The notes beneath the pieces were generated by a model. The model saw nothing but the letters and a program-made list of their open reading frames with translations, was not told where the DNA came from and made no database searches. A stretch of DNA of 64,000 bases from assembly GCA_902567045.1 (NCBI GenBank), contig CACFLJ010000003.1, positions 62,001 through 126,000 of the forward strand. Direction: 5' to 3'. The translations under genes and the position numbers were made by a program. Below, piece by piece: positions 54,967-64,000 of the stretch. The DNA is from an uncultured Pelagibacteraceae bacterium. GTDB taxonomy: Bacteria; Pseudomonadota; Alphaproteobacteria; Pelagibacterales; Pelagibacteraceae. Position 1 is the first letter of the stretch. The number at the start of each line of letters is the position of its first letter.

Positions 54967-56625
54967 ATGAAAGATGAATTATTATTTTGTCCTTTAGGAG
55001 GATCTGGTGAAATAGGAATGAATATGAACCTATTTGCATATGGTAAGCCAGACAATCAAAAATGGATTATAGTTGATGTTGGCGTAACATTTGCAGATGA
55101 TACAGTTCCTGGTGTTGATATCATATATCCAGATCCAGGATTTATTATCGATAAAAAAGATGACTTGCTAGGTATAGTCCTAACACATGCTCATGAGGAT
55201 CATATTGGAGCTATTGCTCATGTTTGGCCAAAACTAAAATGTAAAATTTATGCTACGCCATTTACCTCAGTATTAATTACTGAAAAGTTTAAAGAAAAAA
55301 AAATTGATATAACTAGTTATTTAAAAATAGTAGAACTTAATAGTACAATTAAACTAGATCCCTTTAAAATAGAGTTTGTTACACTTACTCATTCAATATT
55401 AGAACCTAATGGTCTTAGAATACAAACACCAGCGGGAAATATACTACACACTGGAGATTGGAAGTGTGATCCAGATCCTTTAATAGGTGGAAACATAAAC
55501 TCTGAAAGATTAAAAGAAATAGGTAACGAGGGTGTATTAGCTATGATATGCGATTCTACAAATGTATTTAGTGCAGGTAGAGCAGGATCTGAACTTGATG
55601 TACGTAAAAATTTACTAAAGGTTTTTCAAAGATTAAAAAAAAGAATAATCGTTACTTCATTTGCATCTAATGTAGCCAGGATGGAAACTGTTTTTTATTG
55701 TGCTGAACAAACTGGAAGACATATCTCGTTAGTTGGAAGATCAATGCATAGAATATTTAAAGCAGCTAGACAATGTGGTTATCTTAAAAATGTTATTGAA
55801 CCAGTAGATCCAAGAGATGCAAAAAATATATCTAGAGAAAAAATTGTTTATTTATGCACTGGTAGCCAAGGCGAGCCAATGGGTGCTATGAATAGAATAG
55901 TTAAATATACTCACCCAGACGTTTTTATTGAGAGAAATGATACTGTTATTTTTTCATCAAAAATTATACCTGGAAATGAAAAGAAGTTATACAAACTACA
56001 CAATAATTTAGTTAAAGAAGGTATTGAAGTTATATCCGAAGATAATGAATACATTCATGTTTCTGGTCATCCTAACCGCGAAGACTTAAGAGATATGTAT
56101 AACTGGATTAAACCAAAAGCTGTTATTCCTGTTCATGGTGAACACAGACATATGATGGAGCACATAGAATTTGCTAAAGAAATGCAGGTTAAATACCCAG
56201 TTCAAGTTGAGAATGGAGATATTGTAAAATTATATCCTGGAGAAAAGCCAGAAGTCTATGACAAAGCACCAAGTGGAAGAGTTTATTTAGATGGAAATGT
56301 TCCAGTAGAAGAGGATTCTAGATCAATAAAAGAAAGAAGAAATATTTCATCAAATGGTTTTTTAGAGGCTACAATTATGATTACACCAAAAGGAAACATA
56401 CACAATAAACCTTTGGTAACTTTTAGAGGCCTACCAGTATATGAAAATGACGATTTTATTTATGGATTAGAGGAAGAAATAGAAAAAACTGTTAAAACAT
56501 TTTCATTAAATAACACAAAACAAAAAGACAATCTTATAGACGCTCTTAAAATTACTTGTCGAAAATTTTCAAAAGAAAAAACTGGGAAAAAACCACTAAC
56601 AAATATAAACTTGGTAAGAATTTAA
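54967..56625 (+). CDS. rnj: Ribonuclease J
   Basis: 552 residues. Metallo-beta-lactamase/beta-CASP enzyme: zinc motif THAHEDHIGA, HTGDWK, beta-CASP segment ASNVARMETV with CTGSQGEPMGAMNRI, and PVHGEHRHMMEH. Combined 5'-exonuclease and endonuclease on RNA; in alphaproteobacteria it acts in rRNA and mRNA processing. It precedes proS by 8 nt. Confidence 0.93.
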   Translation: MKDELLFCPLGGSGEIGMNMNLFAYGKPDNQKWIIVDVGVTFADDTVPGVDIIYPDPGFIIDKKDDLLGIVLTHAHEDHIGAIAHVWPKLKCKIYATPFTSVLITEKFKEKKIDITSYLKIVELNSTIKLDPFKIEFVTLTHSILEPNGLRIQTPAGNILHTGDWKCDPDPLIGGNINSERLKEIGNEGVLAMICDSTNVFSAGRAGSELDVRKNLLKVFQRLKKRIIVTSFASNVARMETVFYCAEQTGRHISLVGRSMHRIFKAARQCGYLKNVIEPVDPRDAKNISREKIVYLCTGSQGEPMGAMNRIVKYTHPDVFIERNDTVIFSSKIIPGNEKKLYKLHNNLVKEGIEVISEDNEYIHVSGHPNREDLRDMYNWIKPKAVIPVHGEHRHMMEHIEFAKEMQVKYPVQVENGDIVKLYPGEKPEVYDKAPSGRVYLDGNVPVEEDSRSIKERRNISSNGFLEATIMITPKGNIHNKPLVTFRGLPVYENDDFIYGLEEEIEKTVKTFSLNNTKQKDNLIDALKITCRKFSKEKTGKKPLTNINLVRI

Positions 56626-56633
56626 ATAATAAA

Positions 56634-57962
56634 ATGTATTTTTCAAAATCATTTGTGCCAATTCTTAAAAATAATCCTACAGAAGCTAAAATTAAATCAC
56701 ATCAGCTTATGTTAAGAGTTGGAATGATTAAGCAATCATCAGCGGGGATTTATTCATGGTTACCACTCGGTTTCAAAGTTATGAAAAAAATAGAGCAAAT
56801 TGTTAGAGAGGAGCAGGATAGAATTGGCGTTCAGGAAATTTTAATGCCGACAATTCAATCAGCAGAAATTTGGAAAGAAAGTGGAAGATATGATGATTAT
56901 GGAGAAGAGATGTTACGTATTAAAGACCGTCAAAATAGAGAAATGTTGTATGGACCTACCAATGAAGAGCTTGTAACAGAAATTTTTAGATCTAGTATTA
57001 AATCTTATAAGTCACTACCACAGCTATTATATCATATTCAATGGAAATTTAGAGATGAATTAAGACCAAGGTTTGGAATTATGAGATGCAGAGAATTTTA
57101 TATGAAAGATGCTTACTCTTTCGATATTAATGATGATGAAGCTCTTTTTTCATACAATAAATTTTTTCTCTCATACTTAAGAACCTTTAAAAGGTTAAAT
57201 TTATCAGCAATACCAATGGCAGCAGATACAGGACCTATTGGTGGAAACCTTTCCCATGAATTTATAATTCTTGCTGATACAGGGGAAAGTAAAATTTACA
57301 CAGACAAAAGAATATTTGATGTAAATAGCTCATCTACTTTATTAGAAAAAAATTCGCTTAATGATTTACGACAGCAATATGAAAAATTTTATTCTGTTAC
57401 AGATGAGAAATTTAACCAAAAAGAATTTGAAAAAGTAGTTCCAGAGGAATTTAGAGTAAATACTAAAGGAATTGAGGTAGGCCATATATTTTATTTTGGA
57501 GATAAATATTCAAAACCAATGAATGCTGCAGTAGATTTTAATGGCAAAAAAGAATTTGTTAAAATGGGATCCTATGGAATAGGCGTATCAAGATTAGTAG
57601 GTGCCATAATTGAGGCTAAATACAACGATAAAGATGAAATAATGAAATGGCCAATATCAGTGGCTCCTTATCACTGTGTAATAATTCCAATGATTAAAAA
57701 AAATGACACAACAAATTTAGAAAAATCGAATAAAATATTTGAATATTTAAAGTCTAAAAATATAGATGCCATCATAGATGATACTGAAGAAAATATTTCT
57801 GCAAAAATTAGAAAATTTAATTTAATTGGTATCCCATATCAGTTGATTTTAGGAAATAAAACTGAGGGAGACTTATTTGAGTTTCAAGAAATTAATGGAG
57901 AAACTCAAAAATTAAGTATCGAAGAAGTTGCATCACAAATTTTAAAAGCAAAATCAAATTGA
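56634..57962 (+). CDS. proS: Prolyl-tRNA synthetase
   Basis: 442 residues from ATG 56634 (MYFSKSFVPILKNNPTEAKIKSHQLMLRVG); an in-frame ATG 78 nt upstream lies within the RNase J gene. Class II motifs are present: motif 1 region (GIYSWLPLGFKVMKKIEQIVREEQ), motif 2 FRDELRPRFGIMRCREFYMKDAYSF, motif 3 SYGIGVSRLVGAIIE. At 442 residues it lacks the editing insertion found in E. coli-type ProS (about 570), the short form of alphaproteobacteria. Its TGA overlaps the lolC TTG start. Confidence 0.95.
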   Translation: MYFSKSFVPILKNNPTEAKIKSHQLMLRVGMIKQSSAGIYSWLPLGFKVMKKIEQIVREEQDRIGVQEILMPTIQSAEIWKESGRYDDYGEEMLRIKDRQNREMLYGPTNEELVTEIFRSSIKSYKSLPQLLYHIQWKFRDELRPRFGIMRCREFYMKDAYSFDINDDEALFSYNKFFLSYLRTFKRLNLSAIPMAADTGPIGGNLSHEFIILADTGESKIYTDKRIFDVNSSSTLLEKNSLNDLRQQYEKFYSVTDEKFNQKEFEKVVPEEFRVNTKGIEVGHIFYFGDKYSKPMNAAVDFNGKKEFVKMGSYGIGVSRLVGAIIEAKYNDKDEIMKWPISVAPYHCVIIPMIKKNDTTNLEKSNKIFEYLKSKNIDAIIDDTEENISAKIRKFNLIGIPYQLILGNKTEGDLFEFQEINGETQKLSIEEVASQILKAKSN

Positions 57963-59170
57963 TCTCACAGTTAGAAAGAGAAGTTACATTTAGATTTTTA
58001 AAGACCAGAAAAAGTGACGGTTTTTTAAATATCATTTCAATCTTTTCTTTTATTGGAATTTCATTAGGGGTTGCAGTTCTAATCATTGTTATGTCTGTAA
58101 TGAATGGCTTTAGAACTGAATTAATATCTAAAATTGTAGGTTTTAATGCTCATGCAGTAGTTCAACCAGGAAATAAATCACTGAAATATATTCAAGATTT
58201 TGATTTGGTAAAAAATATAGTTTCAAATGATGGTGAAGCAGTAATATTGAATAAAGATGTTGCGAAGGGAGTATTCTTAAAAGGATACTTAGAAACTGAT
58301 TTCACAAACCTTCAAATAGTAAAAAATGAGGAATATTTTGGATCAAAAAAATTAAATAACAATGCTATTTCAATTGGTAAAGAATTAAGCTTTAATTTAA
58401 ATGTTGATATTGGTGATACTATTACAGTTATGTCGCCTGCGGGAATTCAAACTTTAGTAGGCACACTCCCTAAACAAGAAAACTTTAAGATAGTTTCAAT
58501 TTTTGATAGTGGATTGTCTGATTTTAATGAAAATATTGCATATATAAATTTAGAAACACTTGAAAGTTTTTTTAATAGGAATAAAGAAGATAGGTTCATA
58601 GAATTTTATTTTAAAGATCCAAAAAATATAGAAATACATAAAAAAAATTTAACAATCATGTTTCCAGATGCACTAGTCTATACCTGGTCAGATATGAATA
58701 AATCATTATTTTCAGCCTTGAAAGTAGAAAGAAATGTAATGTTTATAATTCTTTCTTTGATAATTATTGTTGCAGCTTTTAATATAATATCTGGACTGAC
58801 AATTTTAGTTAAAAACAAAACAAGGGATATAGGTATCCTAAAATCAATTGGGGTCTCTAACAAATCGATAAAAAAAATCTTCTTTTTAGTGGGTTTTTCT
58901 ATAGGAACATTGGCAACATTGTTTGGTGTGGTTGTTGGAACCCTTTTTTCTATTTATGTTGAGAATATAAGACAATTTATCTCAAATATATTTGGCATTT
59001 CTCTTTTCCCAGAAGATATATATATTTTAAATTCTTTGCCTTCTGAAATAAATATAAATTCAATAATAATAATCTCTCTTTGTTCAATAATTGCAACAAT
59101 TTTAGTATCGATTTATCCAGCTTCAAAGGCATCCTCCTTAGATACAGTTAAAACTCTGAAATATGAATAA
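57959..59170 (+). CDS. lolC: Lipoprotein-releasing ABC transporter permease (LolC/LolE)
   Basis: 403 residues beginning with TTG at 57959, inside the proS stop (TTGA); no in-frame ATG occurs before helix 1 is well under way. FLKTRKSDGFLNIISIFSFIGISLGVAVLIIVMSVMNGFR is the LolC/E signature, followed by a large periplasmic domain and three C-terminal helices with KNKTRDIGILKSIGVSNKSIKKIF. It forms the inner-membrane part of the machine moving lipoproteins to LolA. lolD follows with an 8-nt overlap. Confidence 0.93.
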   Translation: MISQLEREVTFRFLKTRKSDGFLNIISIFSFIGISLGVAVLIIVMSVMNGFRTELISKIVGFNAHAVVQPGNKSLKYIQDFDLVKNIVSNDGEAVILNKDVAKGVFLKGYLETDFTNLQIVKNEEYFGSKKLNNNAISIGKELSFNLNVDIGDTITVMSPAGIQTLVGTLPKQENFKIVSIFDSGLSDFNENIAYINLETLESFFNRNKEDRFIEFYFKDPKNIEIHKKNLTIMFPDALVYTWSDMNKSLFSALKVERNVMFIILSLIIIVAAFNIISGLTILVKNKTRDIGILKSIGVSNKSIKKIFFLVGFSIGTLATLFGVVVGTLFSIYVENIRQFISNIFGISLFPEDIYILNSLPSEININSIIIISLCSIIATILVSIYPASKASSLDTVKTLKYE

Positions 59171-59846
59171 TTATATTAAAATTAAAAACCTAACAAAAAA
59201 ATATGAGAAAAATAAATCTATAAAGGTTTTAAATGATATTACATTTAATTTTGAACCTGGAAAAACTTATTCTATTATGGGTCCTTCAGGATCAGGAAAA
59301 TCAACATTACTCAATTTATTATCATTGATCGATAACCCTACGGCGGGCTCAATCGAAATCAGCAACAATAAAATAAAGTCAAATAATAAGGTTAAAAATG
59401 ATTTAATTAGAGCAAAGAAAATAGGAATTATTTATCAAGACAAAAACTTATTGTCAGATTTTACAGCTTTAGAAAATGTTTATTTGCCTAACTTATTAGT
59501 TTCTAAAGAAAAACAAAAATCCATAGAACTTGCAAAAAAATTATTAAAAAATGTAGGTATGTCATCTAGAATAAACCATTTTCCAAATGAGTTATCTGGT
59601 GGTGAAAACCAGCGAATTGCTATAGCTAGGGCATTAATTAATAATCCTGATATTATATTAGCTGATGAACCAACTGGTAGTCTAGACTCTAATAATGCAA
59701 AACTTATCTTTAAGATACTATTTAATTTTAAAAATAAAAATAGGATCATAATTTTTGCAACTCACAATAGATATTTTGCAAATATGGCAGATTGTAAAAT
59801 TATGATGAATGATGGTAATATACAAATCATCAATGCTTCAATCTAA
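59163..59846 (+). CDS. lolD: Lipoprotein-releasing ABC transporter ATPase
   Basis: 227 residues. Walker A GPSGSGKST, Q-loop YQDKNLLSDFTALENV, ABC signature LSGGENQRIAIARALI, Walker B IILADEPTGSLD, and the switch His in IIFATHNRYF. Energises LolC/E. Overlaps lolC by 8 nt and dnaE by 14 nt. Confidence 0.94.
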   Translation: MNNYIKIKNLTKKYEKNKSIKVLNDITFNFEPGKTYSIMGPSGSGKSTLLNLLSLIDNPTAGSIEISNNKIKSNNKVKNDLIRAKKIGIIYQDKNLLSDFTALENVYLPNLLVSKEKQKSIELAKKLLKNVGMSSRINHFPNELSGGENQRIAIARALINNPDIILADEPTGSLDSNNAKLIFKILFNFKNKNRIIIFATHNRYFANMADCKIMMNDGNIQIINASI

Positions 59847-62800
59847 AAAAAAATCTTTTAATCAAATTAAAATCCACTCTCAATATTCAATTTGTGAAGG
59901 TGCATTAAAAATTGAAAATTTAAAAGAGTATTGTAAAAAAAATAAGATACAGTCAGTTGGATTAAGTGATACTTATAATCTATCAGGTGCGTTAGAATTT
60001 TCTGAAAATATTTCATCTGTAGGAACACAACCTATAATAGGCTCACAAGTTCAATTTAGATTTAAAAATACTTATGGACTTATTCCACTTATCGCTAAAA
60101 ATTATGTAGGTTATAAAAATATAATTGAACTGTCTTCAAAAGCTTATTTAGAAAATACTGAAAATGATCAGCCACATTGTTCGATTGATGATTTAACAAA
60201 ATATAGTGAAGGGATAATTGTTCTTTCTGGATCAGTAAGTAATTTGATTGGTAGTATTTTTAATAAAGGATTAATTGATGAGTTAGACGAATTAATAATA
60301 CTATTAAATAAAAATTTTAAAGAAAATTTTTATTTAGAAATTCAAAGACATGGAGACAAAAATGAAAAAGAATTTGAAATTTTCAATCTTAATCTTTCAA
60401 AAAAATATGAAATACCCATCATAGCAACTAACGAGGTTTACTATTTGGATAAGGAAATGCATGAAGCGCACGATGCTTTAATGTGCATTGGTCACAAAAC
60501 TTATATTAATGATCAAAAAAGATTGAAACTATCAAATAATCATTACTTTAAATCGTCATCGGAAATGTCTGAAATTTTTGAAGATCTACCTGAAGCATTA
60601 GAAAATAATTATAATTTACCTTATAGATGTGATTTTAGACCTATACCTTCCAAACCTATACTGCCTAGCATTACTACAAATATAGAAAATATTGATGATA
60701 ACTTAAAAAAAGACTCATTTAATGGTCTGGAGAAAAAATTTAAAACTGATCCAGAGCTATTAAAAAAAATATCAAATAATATTAAAATTAAAGAAACTTA
60801 TAAAGATAGATTGAATCATGAAATAAAAATTATAACTGAAATGAATTATTCAGGATATTTCTTAATTGTTTCAGACTATATAAAGTGGGCAAAAGATAAC
60901 AATATACCAGTTGGTCCTGGAAGAGGATCTGGAGCAGGTTCGTTAGTCGCATGGTGTTTATCTATAACAGATGTTGATCCAATAAAATTTAATTTAATTT
61001 TTGAGAGATTTTTAAACCCTGATAGGATTTCTATGCCTGATTTTGATATTGATTTTTGTGAGGAAAAAAGAGACCAAGTCTTCAAATATTTAACAACTAA
61101 ATATAAAGATAGTGTCGCTCACATTATAACGTTTGGGAAACTTAAAGCTAGAATGGTAATAAGAGATGTAGGACGTGTGTTAGGACTGCCATATGGTTTT
61201 ATAGATAGCATCTGTAAAATGATACCATTCGATCCATCTAGACCATTAACTTTACAAGAAAGCATCAATGTAGAGCCAAGATTACAAAAATTAATTAATG
61301 AGGACAAAAGAGTTAGTCGTCTAATCGAGTTATCTTTAAAACTTGAAGGGTTAAATAGAAATGTTGCAACTCATGCAGCCGGTGTTGTTATAGCAGACAA
61401 AAAATTAACAGAAATTGTGCCTTTGTATAAGGATTCTTCTGCGGATTTATTACTACCTTCCACTCAATTTGACATGTATTCAGCTGAAAATGCTGGATTA
61501 GTTAAATTTGACTTTTTGGGTTTAAAAACGTTAACAGTAATTAATAATACTCAAAAACTTGTAGAAAAAAATCATCCAAATTTTAAAATTGATACTATAA
61601 ATTACGAAGATCAAAAGGTATTTGACCTTTTATCAAGTGGTAAAACAGTTGGATTATTTCAATTAGAAAGTTCTGGAATGAAAGATGCTTTAATCAATAT
61701 GAAGCCTAATCATTTGGAAGATATTATTGCCTTAGTTGCTTTATATAGACCCGGACCTATGAGCAATATCCCTATTTATAATGATTGCAAACATGGAAAT
61801 AGAGAGCCTGACTATTTACATCCTAAGCTGGAGGAAATTTTAAAACCAACTTATGGTGTGATTATTTACCAAGAGCAAGTTATGCAAATTGCTCAAGTAT
61901 TATCGGGATTTACAGCAGGTGAAGCAGATATATTAAGAAGAGCCATGGGTAAAAAAAAAAGAGCAGAACTTGAAAAACAAAAAGAAAGATTTGTTGAGGG
62001 AGCTCATAATAATGGAATTAGCAAAGATATTGCAGCTGGAATTTTTTTAAAGATTGAACCATTCGCTGAATATGGATTTAACAAAAGTCATGCAGCTGCT
62101 TATGCAATAATAGCATATCAAACCGCATTTTTAAAAACATACTATCCACACGAGTTTTTTGCAGCCTCTATGTCAATGGAGCTCTCAAACCAAAAAAAAT
62201 TAAGTGAATTTTATGAAGAACTGAAAAGATTGGGCATAAATATAATTCGTCCAGATATTAATAAATGCTATGCTGACTTTTCCTCTGATGGTAAAAATTT
62301 CCTTTACGCGCTAGGTGCAATTAAAAGTGTTGGATTTGAAGCAATTTCAAAAATTGTAGAAGAGAGAAATAAAAATGGAGTGTTCAAAGATCTAACAGAC
62401 TTTATAAATCGTGTTAACCCAAAATACATAAATAAATTACAGTTAGAAGGTCTTGTAAAAGCAGGAGCTTTTGATAATTTGTATAAGAATAGACACTCTT
62501 TATACAATTCAATACCTAATATTATTTTAAAATCAAAAAATATTTTTGAAAATAATTCTGCAAACCAAATTGATTTATTCCAAGAAGATAATGATGAAAC
62601 TTATTTAGATATCATTGAAGATTGGACTGTAGATGTTAAATTATCCAAAGAATTTGAAACCTTGGGTTTCTTTATTTCTGACCATCCTCTAAATCAGTAT
62701 AAATCACTTTTTAATCAATATAATATTATTGATTATGAAGAGTTTAATTCAAATGAAAATATTTTAAGTTCAAATATTTCATCCACAATATTAAAGGTTC

Positions 62801-63237
62801 AAGAAAAAAAAACACAAAAAGGAACTTCCTATGCAATAGTTAAATTTTCTGATTTATCTGGTGTTTTTGAATTATTCATATTTTCAGACGTTTTTGAAAA
62901 TAATAGAGAAATACTTTTTGAAGGTAATTCTGTTATGATAACTTTAGTTAAAAATTATGTGGATGAAAGCAAAATACAAAAGAAAATTAATATAAGAAAG
63001 ATTATTGCTATGAAAGAAGTGATTGATAAGCCAATAGATGAAGTAAAAATAGAAATCAAAAATATAGATGATATAACAAAAATTAATAAATTTTGTTTAG
63101 AGCCCGGCAAGACTAAAGTGATAATAGACGTCAAAGCTGATAAAAAAAGGATGTCTTTTCAATTGAGCGAAAAAAGAAAAATAGATCATAAAATGCTCAA
63201 TTTAATGAGAAATGAGGAAAATATTGATGTTATTTAA
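59833..63237 (+). CDS. dnaE: DNA polymerase III subunit alpha
   Basis: 1134 residues from ATG 59833, chosen because the upstream in-frame start adds eight residues unlike the family. PHP domain at the N-terminus (IKIHSQYSICEGALKI, VGLSDTYNLSGALEF) lacks several metal His, so proofreading there is unlikely, as in other proteobacteria. Polymerase core has GRGSGAGSLVAWCL, the catalytic Asp403/Asp405 in PDFDIDFCEEKRDQV and Asp560 in KFDFLGLKTL, then EPFAEYGFNKSHAAAYAIIAYQTAFLK. Replicative polymerase. 14-nt overlap with lolD; last gene of the 21-gene run. Confidence 0.97.
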   Translation: MLQSKKKSFNQIKIHSQYSICEGALKIENLKEYCKKNKIQSVGLSDTYNLSGALEFSENISSVGTQPIIGSQVQFRFKNTYGLIPLIAKNYVGYKNIIELSSKAYLENTENDQPHCSIDDLTKYSEGIIVLSGSVSNLIGSIFNKGLIDELDELIILLNKNFKENFYLEIQRHGDKNEKEFEIFNLNLSKKYEIPIIATNEVYYLDKEMHEAHDALMCIGHKTYINDQKRLKLSNNHYFKSSSEMSEIFEDLPEALENNYNLPYRCDFRPIPSKPILPSITTNIENIDDNLKKDSFNGLEKKFKTDPELLKKISNNIKIKETYKDRLNHEIKIITEMNYSGYFLIVSDYIKWAKDNNIPVGPGRGSGAGSLVAWCLSITDVDPIKFNLIFERFLNPDRISMPDFDIDFCEEKRDQVFKYLTTKYKDSVAHIITFGKLKARMVIRDVGRVLGLPYGFIDSICKMIPFDPSRPLTLQESINVEPRLQKLINEDKRVSRLIELSLKLEGLNRNVATHAAGVVIADKKLTEIVPLYKDSSADLLLPSTQFDMYSAENAGLVKFDFLGLKTLTVINNTQKLVEKNHPNFKIDTINYEDQKVFDLLSSGKTVGLFQLESSGMKDALINMKPNHLEDIIALVALYRPGPMSNIPIYNDCKHGNREPDYLHPKLEEILKPTYGVIIYQEQVMQIAQVLSGFTAGEADILRRAMGKKKRAELEKQKERFVEGAHNNGISKDIAAGIFLKIEPFAEYGFNKSHAAAYAIIAYQTAFLKTYYPHEFFAASMSMELSNQKKLSEFYEELKRLGINIIRPDINKCYADFSSDGKNFLYALGAIKSVGFEAISKIVEERNKNGVFKDLTDFINRVNPKYINKLQLEGLVKAGAFDNLYKNRHSLYNSIPNIILKSKNIFENNSANQIDLFQEDNDETYLDIIEDWTVDVKLSKEFETLGFFISDHPLNQYKSLFNQYNIIDYEEFNSNENILSSNISSTILKVQEKKTQKGTSYAIVKFSDLSGVFELFIFSDVFENNREILFEGNSVMITLVKNYVDESKIQKKINIRKIIAMKEVIDKPIDEVKIEIKNIDDITKINKFCLEPGKTKVIIDVKADKKRMSFQLSEKRKIDHKMLNLMRNEENIDVI

Positions 63238-63292
63238 AAAAAACTTGTTTTTTCCTCTTTTTTTTGTAAATAGTTCCATAAATTAATACGCA

Positions 63293-63353
63293 CACAATTT
63301 CTGGTTTTATACCTCCGGTCCTTTTTAGGCAGTAATTGTGGTGGCATAACCGG
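63293..63353 (+). promoter_or_regulatory. Candidate pseudoknot in the rpsB mRNA leader
   Basis: CACAATT (63293-63299) pairs with AATTGTG (63334-63340), and CCGGT (63315-63319) inside that loop pairs with ACCGG (63349-63353). Order 1-2-1'-2' makes an H-type pseudoknot. The second strand of helix 2 overlaps the GGGA before the rpsB ATG. This resembles an autoregulatory ribosomal-protein leader (inference); 124 nt separate dnaE from rpsB. Confidence 0.5.
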
Positions 63354-63361
63354 GAATAAAT

Positions 63362-64000
63362 ATGAAAATACCAAACTTAACAATAGAACAATTATTAGAG
63401 GCTGGCGTTCATCTAGGCCATAAAACTTTAAGATGGAATCCAAAAATGAAAAAGTTTATTTTTGGAAAACGAGACTCAATTCATATAATAGATTTAACAC
63501 AAACCCTAGAGCTCGCTAAAGTAGCTTTAGAAAAAGTCTATTCAACAATCTCATCAGGTGGAAAAATATTATTTATATCAACAAAAAAACAAGCATCGGA
63601 AGCAATAGCTGAACTTGCAAATGAAACAGATCAATATTTTGTTAATTATAGATGGCTAGGTGGAATGCTTACAAATTGGGGAACAATTTCTAACTCAATA
63701 AAAAAACTTGATAAAATAGAGTCTGATTTAAAATCAGAGAATAGAGGCTTTACTAAAAAAGAATTATTAAAAATGAGTGGCCAGAGAGATAAACTGCAAA
63801 GGTCACTTGGAGGAATATCAGCAATGAAAAAGATACCTGATCTTGTATTCATAATTGATACAAATTATGAGTCTTTAGCAATTAAAGAGTCTGTTAAACT
63901 AGGTATTCCAATAGTAGCAATTTTAGATACAAATTCAAATCCAGATGGTATTGATTTTCCTATTCCTGGAAACGATGATGCAAGAAGATCTATTGATTTG
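63362..64000 (+). CDS. rpsB: 30S ribosomal protein S2 (3' truncated by the window end)
   Basis: 213 codons are visible. MKIPNLTIEQLLEAGVHLGHKTLRWNPKMKKFIFGKRDSIHIIDL is the S2 N-terminus; later WLGGMLTNWGTI, LGGISAMKKIPDLVFIIDTN and the segment ending PIPGNDDARRSIDL are family signatures. Normal length is about 250-300, so the C-terminus lies outside. S2 sits on the back of the small subunit. The gene commonly precedes tsf. Leader described separately. Confidence 0.97.
   Translation, partial: MKIPNLTIEQLLEAGVHLGHKTLRWNPKMKKFIFGKRDSIHIIDLTQTLELAKVALEKVYSTISSGGKILFISTKKQASEAIAELANETDQYFVNYRWLGGMLTNWGTISNSIKKLDKIESDLKSENRGFTKKELLKMSGQRDKLQRSLGGISAMKKIPDLVFIIDTNYESLAIKESVKLGIPIVAILDTNSNPDGIDFPIPGNDDARRSIDL

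Noticed and set aside
63236-63260. Hairpin-like A-run/T-run (AAAAAAC...GTTTTTT) after dnaE as a terminator
   Set aside because: The stem would be pure A-T with a two-base loop, too weak and too tight to call; only the T-rich stretch is evident.
1-64000. CRISPR array, insertion sequence, prophage or attachment-site search
   Set aside because: No spaced direct repeats, transposase, integrase or phage genes are seen, and base composition looks even throughout.

Overview
The window looks like a streamlined marine alphaproteobacterium of the SAR11 clade (Candidatus Pelagibacter or a close relative). The DNA is very AT-rich, proteins are rich in Lys, Asn and Ile, genes abut or overlap by 1-14 nt, and only one gap exceeds 300 bases. 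No mobile element, prophage or CRISPR array is visible. The taxonomic call is an inference from these properties and from gene order; no 16S rRNA is present.

Region 1 (1-11.8 kb): a 5'-truncated TauD-like dioxygenase and an AEC transporter; on the minus strand, GMP reductase (guaC) and a tartrate/D-malate dehydrogenase-type enzyme. Then, on the plus strand, a haloacetate-dehalogenase-like hydrolase, the TldD/TldE protease pair, a TPR lipo/periplasmic-type protein, a histidine phosphatase, a 63-aa unknown, an aminotransferase, a Rossmann-fold protein, a SOUL protein and a secreted cupin, closed by an intrinsic terminator. Region 2 (11.8-12.2 kb): the only long gap; it holds a minus-strand stretch that reads like coding sequence broken by a stop and a frameshift.

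Region 3 (12.2-17.8 kb, minus): a tight six-gene operon (GMC oxidoreductase, TerC-like membrane protein, SDR, M23 peptidase, 2-keto-4-pentenoate-hydratase-like enzyme, M24 creatinase/prolidase-like enzyme). It diverges from Region 4 (17.9-26.8 kb, plus): a Baeyer-Villiger-type monooxygenase, an FKBP-rhodanese fusion, an SDR/aldehyde dehydrogenase/3-hydroxyisobutyrate-dehydrogenase-like trio, and a DctP-Q-M TRAP transporter. This looks like an uptake and oxidation module for an unknown organic acid or alcohol. Region 5 (26.8-33.5 kb) mixes an EamA exporter, an NCS1 permease, a zinc alcohol dehydrogenase, DUF3047 and DUF1289 proteins, YbgC-type thioesterase, a family-5 uracil-DNA glycosylase, a second beta-hydroxyacid dehydrogenase, and two tiny membrane proteins (45 and 56 aa).

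Region 6 (33.5-39.8 kb) is the protein quality-control block: tRNA-Leu, tig, clpP, clpX, lon, then tRNA-Val and tRNA-Asp. Region 7 (39.8-63.2 kb) is a 21-gene run with no gap above 8 nt: complete complex I (nuoA-N), a short biotin ligase, coaX, RNase J, proS, lolC/E, lolD and dnaE. The window ends inside rpsB, whose leader can form an H-type pseudoknot over the ribosome-binding region. Most of the window is core metabolism; the accessory interest is in Regions 1-5 and in the regulatory RNA candidates. I found no clear new defence or mobile system.
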